A DNA stretch of 64,000 bases from Sphingomonas gilva. GTDB lineage: Bacteria > Pseudomonadota > Alphaproteobacteria > Sphingomonadales > Sphingomonadaceae. Both the position numbers and the translations under genes were made by a program. Below, one piece after another: positions 27,233 through 37,048 of the stretch (the stretch's first letter is position 1; every line of letters begins with the position of its first letter). The stretch lies in assembly GCF_003515075.1 (NCBI RefSeq), contig NZ_QWLV01000002.1:248001-312000 (forward strand), given 5' to 3'. The notes beneath the pieces are model-generated. The model ran no database searches. It was not told the origin of the DNA and saw only the letters and a program-made list of their open reading frames with translations.

Positions 27233-28962
27233 CACTGCATCTCCTCGACCGCCGTCACCCCCATGACGGCCAGGCCGTTACGGATAACCTGCGCGACGGC
27301 GTTGGCCAAGAACAGGCGTGCGCGCGTCACGTCATGGTCGTCGGTCAGCAGGAAACGCCGCGCAGGATCATCATTGCCCATGTTCCACAGCGCATGGAAA
27401 GCGGCAGCCAAGTCATAGAGATAAAAGGCGATCCTGTGCGGCTCGCGCGCCTGCACCGCGCCCTCCACGGTGCGCGGAAACTGGGCGGCGAGCTTGGCCA
27501 GCGCCAGATCGGCTGTCCCGAGCAGGGACAGATCGGCCGGCGCGTCAACCACGATTCCCGCCTCCGCCGCGCGCCGGTTGAGCGAGCGGATGCGCGCATG
27601 GGCGTACTGGACGTAAAAGACCGGATTGTCCTTCGACGCCTCCACCACCTTGGCGAAGTCGAAATCCATCTGCGCATCGGCCTTGCGCGTCAGCATGGTG
27701 AAACGGACCACGTCCTTGCCCACTTCGCGCACGACGTCCGCCAGCGTGACGAAATTGCCCGCGCGCTTGGACATCTTGACCGGCTCGCCGCCGCGCAGCA
27801 GCCGCACCATCTGGATCAGCTTGACGTCGAAGCGCGTCCGCCCCTCGGTCAGCGCCGCCACCGCCGCCTGGATGCGCTTGACCGTGCCGGCATGGTCCGC
27901 GCCCCAGATGTCGATCAGCTGGTCGGCGCTTTCGGCCTTCTGGTAGTGATAGGCCATGTCCGCGCCGAAATAGGTCCATTCGCCGGTGGACTTGCGGATC
28001 GGCCGGTCGGAATCGTCGCCGAATTTGGTCGAGCGGAACAGCGGCAGCACCACCGGTTCCCAATCCTCGGGCGTCTCGCCCTTGGGGGCTTCGAGCACGC
28101 CGTCATAGACCAGATCGCGCGCGCGCAGCCATTCCTCGGCCGCCTCGGGCTTGTTCGCCGCCTGCACCGCGGCTTCCGAGGCGAAAAGATCGTGATGGAT
28201 GCCGAGCAGCGCGAGGTCTTCCTTGATCAGCTCCAGCATGGACGCGACCGCGATCTCGCGGAACAGCGCCAGCCAGTCGGCTTCGGGCTTGGCGGCATAG
28301 CGATCGCCGAACTCTTCGGCGATCGCGCGTCCGACCGGCTTGAGATAATCCCCCGGGTACAGCCCTTCCGGGATATCGCCGATATCCTCGCCCAGCGCCT
28401 CGCGGTAGCGCAGGTGCGCCGACCGCGCGAGCACATCGACCTGCCCGCCCGCATCGTTGACATAATATTCGCGCGTCACCTCGTGCCCGGCGAATTCGAG
28501 CAGGTTGGCCAGCGCATCGCCCACCACGGCGCCGCGGCAATGGCCCATGTGCATCGGCCCCGTCGGGTTGGCCGAGACATATTCGACATTGACCCGCACG
28601 CCCCTGCCGCTCGCCGAGCGGCCGTAATCGCCGCCGGCTTCCGCGATCGTCGCGATCTCGCCGCGCCAGGCGTCGTCGCTGAGCGTCAGGTTGATGAAGC
28701 CCGGCCCCGCGACGGCAATGGCCGTGATCTCGCCCACCTTCTCCAGCTCGGCCTTGATCGCCTCGGCGAGCGCGCGCGGATTGGTGCCGGCGGGCTTGGC
28801 CAGCACCATCGCCGCGTTGGTCGCGAGGTCGCCATGGCCGGCGTCGCGCGGCGGCTCCACCGTCACGTTGCGGCGATCGAGCCCCTCGGGCAGCGTGCCG
28901 TTCGCGGTCAGCGCATCGAGCGCGGCGTTCAGATGGGCGGCAAAGCGGGTGTAGAGCGTCAC
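27232..28962 (-). CDS. argS: Arginyl-tRNA synthetase
   Basis: A protein of 576 residues, a class I aminoacyl-tRNA synthetase. The ATP-binding motif reads [20 protein letters not shown] (HMGH in place of HIGH), and the second motif is [14 protein letters not shown] 28962 is preferred because GGAAG precedes it by 5 bases and gives MTLYTRFA, the usual start. GTG 28968 (MPVTLY) is an alternative. It charges tRNA-Arg with arginine. Confidence 0.96.
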   Translation of the reverse strand: MTLYTRFAAHLNAALDALTANGTLPEGLDRRNVTVEPPRDAGHGDLATNAAMVLAKPAGTNPRALAEAIKAELEKVGEITAIAVAGPGFINLTLSDDAWRGEIATIAEAGGDYGRSASGRGVRVNVEYVSANPTGPMHMGHCRGAVVGDALANLLEFAGHEVTREYYVNDAGGQVDVLARSAHLRYREALGEDIGDIPEGLYPGDYLKPVGRAIAEEFGDRYAAKPEADWLALFREIAVASMLELIKEDLALLGIHHDLFASEAAVQAANKPEAAEEWLRARDLVYDGVLEAPKGETPEDWEPVVLPLFRSTKFGDDSDRPIRKSTGEWTYFGADMAYHYQKAESADQLIDIWGADHAGTVKRIQAAVAALTEGRTRFDVKLIQMVRLLRGGEPVKMSKRAGNFVTLADVVREVGKDVVRFTMLTRKADAQMDFDFAKVVEASKDNPVFYVQYAHARIRSLNRRAAEAGIVVDAPADLSLLGTADLALAKLAAQFPRTVEGAVQAREPHRIAFYLYDLAAAFHALWNMGNDDPARRFLLTDDHDVTRARLFLANAVAQVIRNGLAVMGVTAVEEMQ

Positions 28963-28991
28963 GGGCACTTCCAGTCAGGGAAGGCCGGCCT

Positions 28992-29459
28992 CTAGTCTAT
29001 CAGCGCGACGATGAACAAGCCCGCGGCGGCGAGGCAGGCAATGGTGCGGACATGGTTCCACCTTGTCCAGCGATCGACATAATGCGCCCATAGCGCGCTA
29101 TTGTCCGCCGCCGGATCGGCGCGGTCGATCGCGGTGTTGAGCGGCACGTTCCACACCATCGTCACCACGATATTGGCGAGCAGGTAGACGAGCGCCGCGG
29201 CGATCAGCCAGGGCGATGCCGGCATCGGCACGATCAGCGCGTAGATCGCCAACGCGATGCCCAGGATCGCCGTGCCGAAGAATACCGGCATGAACAGCGA
29301 TCGCAGGATGACGCGGTTGATCGACACCATCGCCGCCATCCCCTCGGCCGGCGGACGCAGCGCCAGCGCCTGCATCACGAATGTGGAGAAGGCGAAGAAC
29401 AGCCCGGCGATCAGCCCGCTTCCCAGCGCGGCGATGATGATGGCGGCGGTCAGCAGCAT
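28992..29459 (-). CDS. DUF1772 membrane protein
   Basis: A protein of 155 residues with four hydrophobic spans, beginning MLLTAAIIIAALGSGLIAGLFFAFSTFVMQAL. The FFAFSTFVMQAL segment near residue 25, the MVSINRVILRSLFMPVFFG loop and the NVPLNTAI motif are the family marks of DUF1772. Some members are annotated anthrone oxygenases, but that role is unproven for bacterial ones. It stands alone between argS and a palindromic repeat. Confidence 0.85.
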   Translation of the reverse strand: MLLTAAIIIAALGSGLIAGLFFAFSTFVMQALALRPPAEGMAAMVSINRVILRSLFMPVFFGTAILGIALAIYALIVPMPASPWLIAAALVYLLANIVVTMVWNVPLNTAIDRADPAADNSALWAHYVDRWTRWNHVRTIACLAAAGLFIVALID

Positions 29460-29516
29460 GGATTTCTCCCTCCGCCCGGAGGCTCGCCGATGATTGCAAG
29501 GCTTGCAATCCTGCTA

Positions 29517-29658
29517 TTCCTCCCTCGCGAAGCGGGGGAGGGGGACCGCACGAAGTGCGGTGGAGGGGGCGCCCCGAACGCGGTGCTTGTGGCGATCCCC
29601 CCTCCACCATTCGCCTTCGGCGAACGGTCCCCCTCCCCCTGCTTCGCAGGGGGAGGAT
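29517..29658. repeat. Palindromic intergenic repeat, family B copy 2
   Basis: About 142 bp between the DUF1501 gene and the DUF1772 gene, built of the same inverted GGAGGGGGACC and GGTGGAGGGGG blocks as copies 1 and 3, with small hairpins such as CATTCGCCTTCGGCGAACG inside. Confidence 0.8.
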
Positions 29659-29660
29659 CT

Positions 29661-30809
29661 TTAGGCCAGTCCCTCCACCGGCTGCGCGGCGGTCGATTGG
29701 GGGAACAGCGTGGGCAGCACGCGCGCCGGCTCCAGCCCGAAATGCGCCGCCACCGCCCCGGCGATGAAGCCGTCCAGATCGCCCGTCGGCCTGAGATCGC
29801 GGCCTTCGTAGAGCGACGCCTGCGCCAGCCCCGGCCAGTCGGCGATCACCCGCCCGCCCTTGACGCCGCCGCCCAGCAGCATCGCCGCCGACGCCGTCCC
29901 GTGATCGGTCCCGTTGGTGCCGTTGACCGCCACCGTCCGGCCGAACTCGGTCGCGACCAGCACCATCGTGTTGGCCCATTCGGCGCCCAGACCGGTGCGG
30001 ATCGCGCCGATCATCGCGTCGAGCCCGCGCAGCTGCGCGCCCAGCCGCGCCTTCTGCCCCGAATGCGTGTCCCACCCGCCGGTTTCGATCATCGCGATCC
30101 GCGCGCCGTTCGCCGGCGCCATCAGCCGCGCCGCGAGCGCGCCGGTCGCGGCGGCGTTGCGGCCGTTGTCGGCGGCGAGATCGCCGGTCAGCGTCCGCGT
30201 CGCCAGCGCCTGTTCCCACAGCCCGTGGAGCTGCGCGTCGCCCTGATAGAGCATCGACACGCGCTGGAGCAGGTCGTCCGATGCGTCGGGCAGGTTGGAG
30301 GGCGCATAGCTCGCCACCTCCCTGGTTCCGCGAAGCGCCAGCGGGATCGCCGCGGCGATGGCCAGCGCGCGCGCATCCGCCTCGGGCAGCAGCGCCAGCA
30401 TCCGGTTGAGCCAGCCGTCCTTCAGCGCATAGGGGCCCTTGCCGCCGCTCTCCAGCACATTCTGCCCGTCGAAATGCGACCGCTCGCGATAGGGCGAGGC
30501 GACGGCGTGGGCGAACAGCGCCTGCTTCGCGCCGTAGAGCTTGCCCGTCTCGGCCAGCATCGGATGCAGCGTGAAGGTCGAATCGAGCTTGAGCCCGCCC
30601 TCGGCGATATCGGCGAGCACGCCGCGCTGGCCGGCGAAGGCCGGATCGCCCACCGGCACGACGATGCCGAGGCCGTCCGCCGCGCCGCGCTGGATGATGA
30701 AGACGAAGCGCTTGTCGGTCGGCGCCGCGGCAAAGGCGATGCGCGGCGCGAACAGCGCGGCGGCGGCGCCGATCGCGCCGGTCCTCAGCAGGTTCCTGCG
30801 GTCCATCAT
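29661..30809 (-). CDS. DUF1501 Tat-exported protein (sulfatase-like fold)
   Basis: A protein of 382 residues from ATG 30807-30809, with AGGTGA 6 bases upstream. The N-terminus MMDRRNLLRTGAIGAAAALF is a twin-arginine signal peptide (RR followed by a hydrophobic stretch and APRIAFAAA). The body contains ERSHFDGQNVLESGG, ETGGWDTHSGQ, ATEFGRTVAVNGTNGTDHG, a metal-binding pattern seen in DUF1501 proteins of the alkaline phosphatase/sulfatase fold. It follows a DUF1800 gene, the usual partner. Substrate unknown. Confidence 0.9.
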   Translation of the reverse strand: MMDRRNLLRTGAIGAAAALFAPRIAFAAAPTDKRFVFIIQRGAADGLGIVVPVGDPAFAGQRGVLADIAEGGLKLDSTFTLHPMLAETGKLYGAKQALFAHAVASPYRERSHFDGQNVLESGGKGPYALKDGWLNRMLALLPEADARALAIAAAIPLALRGTREVASYAPSNLPDASDDLLQRVSMLYQGDAQLHGLWEQALATRTLTGDLAADNGRNAAATGALAARLMAPANGARIAMIETGGWDTHSGQKARLGAQLRGLDAMIGAIRTGLGAEWANTMVLVATEFGRTVAVNGTNGTDHGTASAAMLLGGGVKGGRVIADWPGLAQASLYEGRDLRPTGDLDGFIAGAVAAHFGLEPARVLPTLFPQSTAAQPVEGLA

Positions 30810-30814
30810 GATGC

Positions 30815-32221
30815 TCACCTCCGCATGAATTCGGGCGACACGAGCAGCAGCGCGAGGCCCTGCGCCGGGCTTTCGGCGCGCGCGATCCCCGTCCCGGTCG
30901 TCTCGCTCAGCCCGTCGCCGAACAGGCTGGCGGCGAGCGTCCGCGCATCCTGCTCCATCCGCGCGCGGCCGGCGAAGCGCCCCGCCGCCTCCACCCGCCG
31001 CATGATCGCGTCGGACCCCGCCCAGCTCGCCGCGATATCGTCGAACCCCGCGGGCGATCCCGGCCGCCATACGGCCTGGCCCAGCTGGGTGATGAATCCC
31101 GCGACATTGCCCGCGGGAAAGCTCTCCGCCCCCACCGCGCGGCCCGCCGACACCGCCCATTCCCACGGCGTCTTGAACTTGACCGGCTCTGCCGCCCACG
31201 CCTCTGGCGCGTCGACCAGCGCGCGATAGACCGTCGGCAGGTCGCCGCCCGATCGCAGGAAGGCGGCCTCGAGCTTCGCCACCAAGGTCGCCGGCGGCGC
31301 GTCGCCCGCGAAATGCCGGGCGAGCTTGGTCGCGATGTGGCGCGCCGTCGCCGGATGCGTCGCGAGCATGGCCAGCACCGCCTGCGCCTGCGCCTCGCCG
31401 CCTTGCGCGAAGCTCTTGCCCAGGATGGTGCGCGTGCCGGGCTCGTGGAATTGCGGCGCGAAGAGGAAGGCGCCCGGCTCGCCGTCGATCCGCCGCGCGA
31501 CGCCGCGCCCGATCCCGCCGACGGTCCAGCCGGTCATCGCGCGGGCGAACTCGGTGACGTCGGCCTGGCCGTATCCGGTGCGCACGCCAAGCGTGTGCAG
31601 CTCCATGATCTCGCGCGCGAGATTCTCGTTCAATCCGCGCTTGCGGCCCCGGCCGGCGGCGCGCGTCCCTGCGCGGCTGTTGGGGCCGATCGATTGCGCC
31701 TGATCGAGGAAGACCAGCATCGCGGGATGCCGCTCGACCGCGCCCAGCATGTCGGCGAACCTGCCCAGCACATGCGGGCGGATCGCGGAGAACTCGAAAT
31801 CGCCGGCAAGCCCCGCCACGGGCAGCTTGTCCGCCGAGATGGCGAAATGGTTCGACCAGAAATGGACCAGCCGCTCGACGAACGGCGTGTCGGTGGCGAG
31901 CGCGGCATTGGCGCGCGCCGCGACCGACTGCGCGTAGATGTCGCGGACATCGCGCCGCTCGGCGCGGCGCGCCTCCATCTGCGGCGATGCATCGTCCGCC
32001 GCTTCCATCCTGCGCTCGCGGCGTTCGGCGCGGCGCGTGCGGTAGAATTCGGCGATCTCGCCGGCGGCTTCGGCGCGGCCGGGCGCGTTGGCGATCGGTG
32101 CGGGGCGCGAGTCGAATCGGGCGAGCTGGTCGAGCAGCCAGGCCTTGGCGTCCCTGGGCGCGGCCTCTCCGGCGCGCGCGCCAAGGCCGAAACGGTTGCG
32201 GGCAATCGCGGTGGCGTCCAT
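30815..32221 (-). CDS. DUF1800 protein, partner of the DUF1501 protein
   Basis: A protein of 468 residues, 5 bp upstream of the DUF1501 gene. It carries the DUF1800 features ARNRFGLGARAGE near the N-terminus, LVHFWSNHFAISADK, LNENLAREIMELHTLGVRTGYGQADVTEFARAMTGW and ARHIATKLARHFAGDAPP. A highly charged stretch (RRAERRERRMEAADD...) sits at about 60-95. DUF1800/DUF1501 pairs are common in sphingomonads and planctomycetes; the pair is thought to act together in the periplasm, but no reaction is established. Confidence 0.88.
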   Translation of the reverse strand: MDATAIARNRFGLGARAGEAAPRDAKAWLLDQLARFDSRPAPIANAPGRAEAAGEIAEFYRTRRAERRERRMEAADDASPQMEARRAERRDVRDIYAQSVAARANAALATDTPFVERLVHFWSNHFAISADKLPVAGLAGDFEFSAIRPHVLGRFADMLGAVERHPAMLVFLDQAQSIGPNSRAGTRAAGRGRKRGLNENLAREIMELHTLGVRTGYGQADVTEFARAMTGWTVGGIGRGVARRIDGEPGAFLFAPQFHEPGTRTILGKSFAQGGEAQAQAVLAMLATHPATARHIATKLARHFAGDAPPATLVAKLEAAFLRSGGDLPTVYRALVDAPEAWAAEPVKFKTPWEWAVSAGRAVGAESFPAGNVAGFITQLGQAVWRPGSPAGFDDIAASWAGSDAIMRRVEAAGRFAGRARMEQDARTLAASLFGDGLSETTGTGIARAESPAQGLALLLVSPEFMRR

Positions 32222-32281
32222 CGATCCGGCTCCTCTCTTGAGCCTGTCATGCGCCTGAATTGTCGCAAAACTATGCCAGGT

Positions 32282-33457
32282 TCAGAACGCTTCCGGAAGA
32301 TCGACCTCGCCGACATGCTCGCGGTGCCGCGCGATGGCGTAGCGATCGGTCATGCCGGCGATGAAATCGGCGATGTGGCGGCTGCGCTGCGGCTCGCCCT
32401 CGGGCAGCCGCTCGCGCCATTCGGGCGGCAGGCGGCGGGGATCGTCGGCATAGGCGGCGAACAGCTTCGCCACCACGCCGCGCGCCATCTCCGCCGCCGC
32501 CGTCTGCTGCGGATGGTGATAGAGTTCGGCGTACATGAAGCGCTTGAGCGCGCGCTCCTCCCCCGCCGTCGCCTCGGAAAAGCCGGCGAGCGCCTGCCCG
32601 GCGCCGCGCACATCGTCCGCCGTCTCGATCCCTGCCGCGGCCACGCGCCGCCGCGTCTCGTCGATCAGGTCGCTCACCATCACGCCGATCTGGCTGCGCG
32701 TCAGCTCGCCGGTCAGCCGATCGTCGGAAATCCCCGGATAGCGCGCCCGCACCGCATTCCAGCCGCGCGCGATGAGCGGCACCGCCAGCAGCTGGTCGAG
32801 GCTCAGCAAGCCGCTGCGCAGCCCGTCGTCGATATCGTGATTGTCATAGGCGATGTCGTCCGCGATCGCCGCGATCTGCGCCTCCAGGCTCGGCCAGCGC
32901 GTCAGGTCGAGCGGCCATTCGGCATCGACGCCGACCAGCGCCCAGCCCGGCGCGGCGACCGGGCCATTATGCTTGGCCAGCCCCTCCAGCGTCTCCCAAC
33001 CGAGGTTCAATCCAGGCCAGGCGGGATACGGACATTCGAGCCGCGTCAGCGCGCGCAGCGTGTGGCCGTTGTGATCGAACCCGCCATGCCCCGCGAGCGC
33101 CTCGCGCAGCGCGTCCTCCCCGGCATGGCCGAAGGGCGGGTGGCCGATATCGTGCGCCAGGCACAAAGCCTCGGTCAGGTCCTCGTTGAGCCCCAGCGCG
33201 CGCGCCACCGTGCGCCCGATCTGCGCGACCTCCAGGCTGTGGGTCAGGCGGACGCGGAAATGGTCGCCGTCGGGCGCCATGAACACCTGCGTCTTGTGGC
33301 GCAGGCGGCGGAAGCTGATCGAATGGATGATGCGATCGCGGTCGCGCTGGAAGGCGTCGCGCACGCCCCCGCGCACCGCCTCCGTCCCCTCGTCGTGTAG
33401 CCGGCCCCGGCTCGCGGCCGGATCGCTGGCAAGGGCGGCAAGTGTCCGGCGTTCCAT
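32282..33457 (-). CDS. Deoxyguanosinetriphosphate triphosphohydrolase-like protein
   Basis: A protein of 391 residues, starting at ATG 33455-33457; the longer frame to 33493 lacks a good start. It is an HD-domain hydrolase: [20 protein letters not shown] and [19 protein letters not shown], then the HD pair [19 protein letters not shown], then [17 protein letters not shown]. This order is typical of dGTPase (Dgt) family members, which cleave dNTPs to nucleoside plus triphosphate. It may affect nucleotide pools; the exact dNTP preference cannot be read from the sequence. Confidence 0.92.
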   Translation of the reverse strand: MERRTLAALASDPAASRGRLHDEGTEAVRGGVRDAFQRDRDRIIHSISFRRLRHKTQVFMAPDGDHFRVRLTHSLEVAQIGRTVARALGLNEDLTEALCLAHDIGHPPFGHAGEDALREALAGHGGFDHNGHTLRALTRLECPYPAWPGLNLGWETLEGLAKHNGPVAAPGWALVGVDAEWPLDLTRWPSLEAQIAAIADDIAYDNHDIDDGLRSGLLSLDQLLAVPLIARGWNAVRARYPGISDDRLTGELTRSQIGVMVSDLIDETRRRVAAAGIETADDVRGAGQALAGFSEATAGEERALKRFMYAELYHHPQQTAAAEMARGVVAKLFAAYADDPRRLPPEWRERLPEGEPQRSRHIADFIAGMTDRYAIARHREHVGEVDLPEAF

Positions 33458-33496
33458 GACATCGCACCTAGGACCTGTCCTCGCCACCGGCAATGA

Positions 33497-35350
33497 TCAG
33501 GCGGGGGGAAGCTTCTCCACCTCGGCGCCTTCGGGGCTGGTCCAGTTGTAGCCGTCGACGCCCGCCGCCTTGGCCTTGGACATGAACGCGATCGCCTCAC
33601 GCTCGGAGCCGAACGGCCCGACCAGCATCCGCCGCGTTCCGCCGAAGCGCGCGGTCCAGGCGTCCTGGCCTTTGAGCACCGGTGCGCGCGCCACCATCTT
33701 CTTGAAATCGCGCGCCAGCGCCGCCGGATTGGCCCCCGTGGCGATCTGCACCCAATAGCGTTCGGGCGCCGCCTTCTTCTTGGCCGCGGCTTCGGCATCC
33801 GCCTTCTTCTTCGCCGCGGCCGCATCGGCCGCCGCCTTGGCTTCCGCCGCCTTCTTCGCCGCCGCCTCCTCGCGCGCCCGCGCCGCGCGCGCGGCCCTTC
33901 GCTCCTCGGCCTGCACGCGCGCGACGTCCTCCAGCGACGCCGCCGGCCGGGCGGCGAGCTCGGCCTGCGGGATATCGATCCCGGCGATGATCGAGGCGAG
34001 CAGATCGGTGCGGGCGGCCGGCGTCGCCGGCACCGCCGCGGACCGCGTTGCCGGCGGCGCAGGCGCGGGCGACGGTGTTGGCGCTGAAGCCGCCGGTGCG
34101 GCCGCGCGCAACGTCGGCTTGGCTGCAGAGGCCGGCGGTCCGTAGACGGTGGTCGGCGCCGATGCGATCCGCGTGGCGGTTGGCGCGGGTGTCGGCGTCG
34201 GACGCGATGCCACGGCGGGCGCCGCCGGTTGCTGGGCCGCCACGGTTTGCGGCGAAGCGTTTCGGGCCGGTGTCGGTGCGGGCGTGGTGGATGAGGCGGC
34301 CGGCGCGGCCGCGCTGCGCACCGCCGTCGGCGCGGGCGTCGCCGTTCGTGCAGGCGCCGGGCTGGGCGTGGGGGCCGCCACGCGCCCTGGCGCAATGGCA
34401 GGAGCAGGGGCGGTCCGGCTCGCCTGCCGCGCGGTGCGTTCGGCCGCGCGCTGCTCGGTTCGCGTCGGCTGACTCGTGTCGGCATTCGCCATGCGTGTCG
34501 GCGCTGCTGCGGCGGGGCGCGGCGGCGGCGCGGTGGCGGCGGCGATCACCGGCCCCGCCGGCCGTGGCGCGCTCTGCCGCGCCAGCCGCGCGGCGTCGCC
34601 GCCCAGATGGCCGTAGTGCACCGCGAAGGCGCGCTCGCCGCCGTCGAGATCCTCCAGCTTGTCGAAATAGGGCCGCAGCATCTGCGCCATGCTCGCCGGC
34701 AGCGTCTGCTCGGCGATCTTGGCCGCACCGCCTTCGTCTCCCGTCATCGCCAGGATGAAGGCGCGCGACCGCCAGGCGGCGCGATCCTGCTTGCGGAGCA
34801 GCGGATCGAGCAGCGCCATCGCCTCGGCGCGCCGGTTCGAAATGCCCAGCGACAGCGCGTAGCGCCGCGTCACCTCGTCATCGGGCCTGCGCGCCAGCGC
34901 CATCGCATAGTCGCGCTGCGCCCGCGCCTGATCGCCGACCAGATCATAAGCGAGCCCGCGATCCGCGGCGATCTCGACCTCCGCCACGCCGTGGCGCGTC
35001 GCCTCATCGAACAGCCTGAGCGCTTCGCCGGGGCGTTCGAGCTCGACCAGCGCGCTCGCCATGCCCGCCTTCGCCTGACCGTTGTTCGGCGACACGTCCT
35101 GCGCGCGGAGGAAAAAGCTCAATGCGCCGTTGGGATCGCCCATCGCCAGCGCGCCGCGTCCGGCGGAGATCAGCGCGGGCACGTTCTTCGGATCGGCGGC
35201 GAGGATCTTCATGTCCTGCGCCAGCCGGTCGGCTTCGGGGTTGATCTGCTGGACGATCTCGCCCGGCGTGCCCTGGGCGAGGAGAGAGGTGGCGGGCAGC
35301 GCGAGCACCAGCGCGCCGGCGGAGAGCAGACGAATCTTTCGGATATGCAT
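33497..35350 (-). CDS. Exported TPR and SPOR-domain protein with an Ala/Pro-rich linker
   Basis: A protein of 617 residues. A signal peptide (IRLLSAGALVLALPATSLLAQ) is followed by TPR-like repeats at about 40-240 (VSPNNGQAKAGMASALVELERPGEALRLFDEA), a long low-complexity Ala/Pro/Thr linker (about 260-440), an Ala/Lys/Glu-rich helix (AAAKKAAEAKAAADAAAAKKK) and a C-terminal SPOR domain (YWVQIATGANPAALARDFKKM...RMLVGPFGSEREAIAFMSKAK). The design fits a periplasmic peptidoglycan-binding protein that reaches the septum. It lies directly after the ftsZ terminator, same strand. Confidence 0.85.
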   Translation of the reverse strand: MHIRKIRLLSAGALVLALPATSLLAQGTPGEIVQQINPEADRLAQDMKILAADPKNVPALISAGRGALAMGDPNGALSFFLRAQDVSPNNGQAKAGMASALVELERPGEALRLFDEATRHGVAEVEIAADRGLAYDLVGDQARAQRDYAMALARRPDDEVTRRYALSLGISNRRAEAMALLDPLLRKQDRAAWRSRAFILAMTGDEGGAAKIAEQTLPASMAQMLRPYFDKLEDLDGGERAFAVHYGHLGGDAARLARQSAPRPAGPVIAAATAPPPRPAAAAPTRMANADTSQPTRTEQRAAERTARQASRTAPAPAIAPGRVAAPTPSPAPARTATPAPTAVRSAAAPAASSTTPAPTPARNASPQTVAAQQPAAPAVASRPTPTPAPTATRIASAPTTVYGPPASAAKPTLRAAAPAASAPTPSPAPAPPATRSAAVPATPAARTDLLASIIAGIDIPQAELAARPAASLEDVARVQAEERRAARAARAREEAAAKKAAEAKAAADAAAAKKKADAEAAAKKKAAPERYWVQIATGANPAALARDFKKMVARAPVLKGQDAWTARFGGTRRMLVGPFGSEREAIAFMSKAKAAGVDGYNWTSPEGAEVEKLPPA

Positions 35351-35415
35351 CGTGGGGCTGGTTACAGCCTCCCCCGCCTGAACGCCAAATGTCCGATTTG
35401 AACGGCAGCGGCAGA

Positions 35416-35450
35416 GCGGGGCGCACCGGCGACGAGCCGGCGCGCCCCGC
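35416..35450 (-). terminator. Hairpin after ftsZ, likely terminator of the dcw cluster
   Basis: A 14-bp GC stem with one mismatch (GCGGGGCGCACCGG with CCGGCGCGCCCCGC) about 12 bp beyond the ftsZ stop. No U-run follows, so if it is a terminator it is a weak or factor-dependent one. Confidence 0.5.
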
Positions 35451-35461
35451 CCTTCATTCGC

Positions 35462-36940
35462 TCACTGATTGTTCTGACGGTTGAGGAAGCGCGGAATGTC
35501 GGTCATGCCCTCGCCGTCAGGCTCGGTGCGCGTCGCGCCGCGCGTCGCGTTGGACATGCGCTCGAACAGCGTGCCGCCGCCGACCTTGACGCGCGGCGCC
35601 TTGGGCGCTTCGGTCACGGGTTCGTCGCCGTCGTCGCTGTAGAGCCAGCGGCGCTTCGGCGCTTCGGTCTTCGGCTCGCCCTCGGCGACGGGCTCATCGT
35701 CCGCCGCGACCGAGTCCTCGCCCAGCACCAGCTCGTCGGCCTCGGCCGCCTCAGGCTCCGGCTCCGCCACGGTATCGAGCTCCAGCGCATCGTCCGCCTC
35801 GGCCGTCTCCTGGACCGGATCGGCCTCGGCCGCAGGCTCGGGCGGGGTCAGATTGATGCTGAAGCCGGGAATGGCCACCGGAGCGGCGGGCGCCTCGGCC
35901 ACCGGCGCGGAGGCCGGCTCGCTGCGGCGCGTCGCGAAGGGCAGCACCCGCGCGGGCTCCGCCTGGGTGGAGACATCGGCCTCGATGCCCGTCGCCACCA
36001 CCGACACCCGGATCTTGCCCGACAGATTGTCGTTGAACGCCGAGCCCCAGATGATGTTGGCGTCCGGATCGACCAGCTCGCGGATATGGTTCGCCGCCTC
36101 GTCGACCTCGAGCAGACGCATGTCCTCGCCGCCGGTGATCGAGATGATCACGCCCTTGGCGCCCTTCATCGACACGCCGTCGAGCAGCGGGTTGGCGATC
36201 GCCTTTTCCGCCGCCTGGATGGCGCGGTTGTCGCCATCGGCCTCGCCGGTGCCCATCATCGCCTTGCCCATCTCGCCCATTACCGAACGCACGTCGGCGA
36301 AGTCGAGGTTGATCAGGCCGGGCATCACCATCAGGTCGGTGATGCCGCGCACGCCCTGCTGCAGCACCTCGTCCGCCATGGCGAACGCTTCCTTGAAGGT
36401 GGTGTCGGCATTGGCGATCAGGAACAGGTTCTGGTTCGGAATGACGATCAGCGTGTCGACATGCTTCTGCAGCTCGGCGATGCCCGCATCGGCGGACTTC
36501 ATCCGGCGGCTGCCTTCGAAGCTGAACGGCTTGGTGACGACGCCCACGGTCAGGATGCCGCGGTCGCGCGCCGCCTTGGCGATCACCGGCGCCGCCCCCG
36601 TGCCGGTGCCGCCGCCCATGCCGGCGGCGATGAAGCACATATGCGCCCCGTCAAGCGCGCGCTCGACCGCCTCGATCGTCTCCTCGGCGGCGGCGCGGCC
36701 GATCTCGGGCCGCGAGCCCGCGCCCAGCCCCTGGGTGATCTTCGCGCCCAGCTGGATGCGCTGCTCGGCCGGCGAGGATTTCAGCGCCTGCGCGTCGGTG
36801 TTGGCGACCAGGAAGTCCACCCCCTGGACCTCCGCCTTGATCATGTTGGCGATGGCGTTGCCGCCCGCTCCGCCGACGCCGATCACGGTGATCCGCGGTG
36901 TCAGTTCATCGACATCCGGCGGAAGAAATTCGATGCTCAT
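35462..36940 (-). CDS. ftsZ: Cell division GTPase FtsZ
   Basis: A protein of 492 residues; start ATG 36938-36940 gives the usual [29 protein letters not shown]. The GTP-binding tubulin signature [11 protein letters not shown] is intact. An acidic, low-complexity linker (about 350-470, rich in [19 protein letters not shown]) joins the globular part to a conserved C-terminal peptide [13 protein letters not shown], which contacts FtsA and other partners. FtsZ polymers position the septum. A 108-bp gap separates it from ftsA, enough for its own promoter. Confidence 0.98.
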   Translation of the reverse strand: MSIEFLPPDVDELTPRITVIGVGGAGGNAIANMIKAEVQGVDFLVANTDAQALKSSPAEQRIQLGAKITQGLGAGSRPEIGRAAAEETIEAVERALDGAHMCFIAAGMGGGTGTGAAPVIAKAARDRGILTVGVVTKPFSFEGSRRMKSADAGIAELQKHVDTLIVIPNQNLFLIANADTTFKEAFAMADEVLQQGVRGITDLMVMPGLINLDFADVRSVMGEMGKAMMGTGEADGDNRAIQAAEKAIANPLLDGVSMKGAKGVIISITGGEDMRLLEVDEAANHIRELVDPDANIIWGSAFNDNLSGKIRVSVVATGIEADVSTQAEPARVLPFATRRSEPASAPVAEAPAAPVAIPGFSINLTPPEPAAEADPVQETAEADDALELDTVAEPEPEAAEADELVLGEDSVAADDEPVAEGEPKTEAPKRRWLYSDDGDEPVTEAPKAPRVKVGGGTLFERMSNATRGATRTEPDGEGMTDIPRFLNRQNNQ

Positions 36941-37048
36941 CTGCCTGTCTCCATCGTCCAGCGAAGGCATCTGCCTTTGCCCCTGCCCTTCATTGCAACA
37001 TCCGATTCTGCGGGTCATCTAAAAAGTTAACGCCCGAGTCCCAAAATC

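Noticed and set aside
28962..28968. argS start at the first GTG (28968)
   Set aside because: GGAA is only 2 bases from it; the next GTG has correct spacing and gives the family N-terminus. Kept as an alternative only.
35416..35450. Hairpin after ftsZ as a small RNA
   Set aside because: No promoter signal precedes it and it lies directly after a stop codon; a terminator explains it better.
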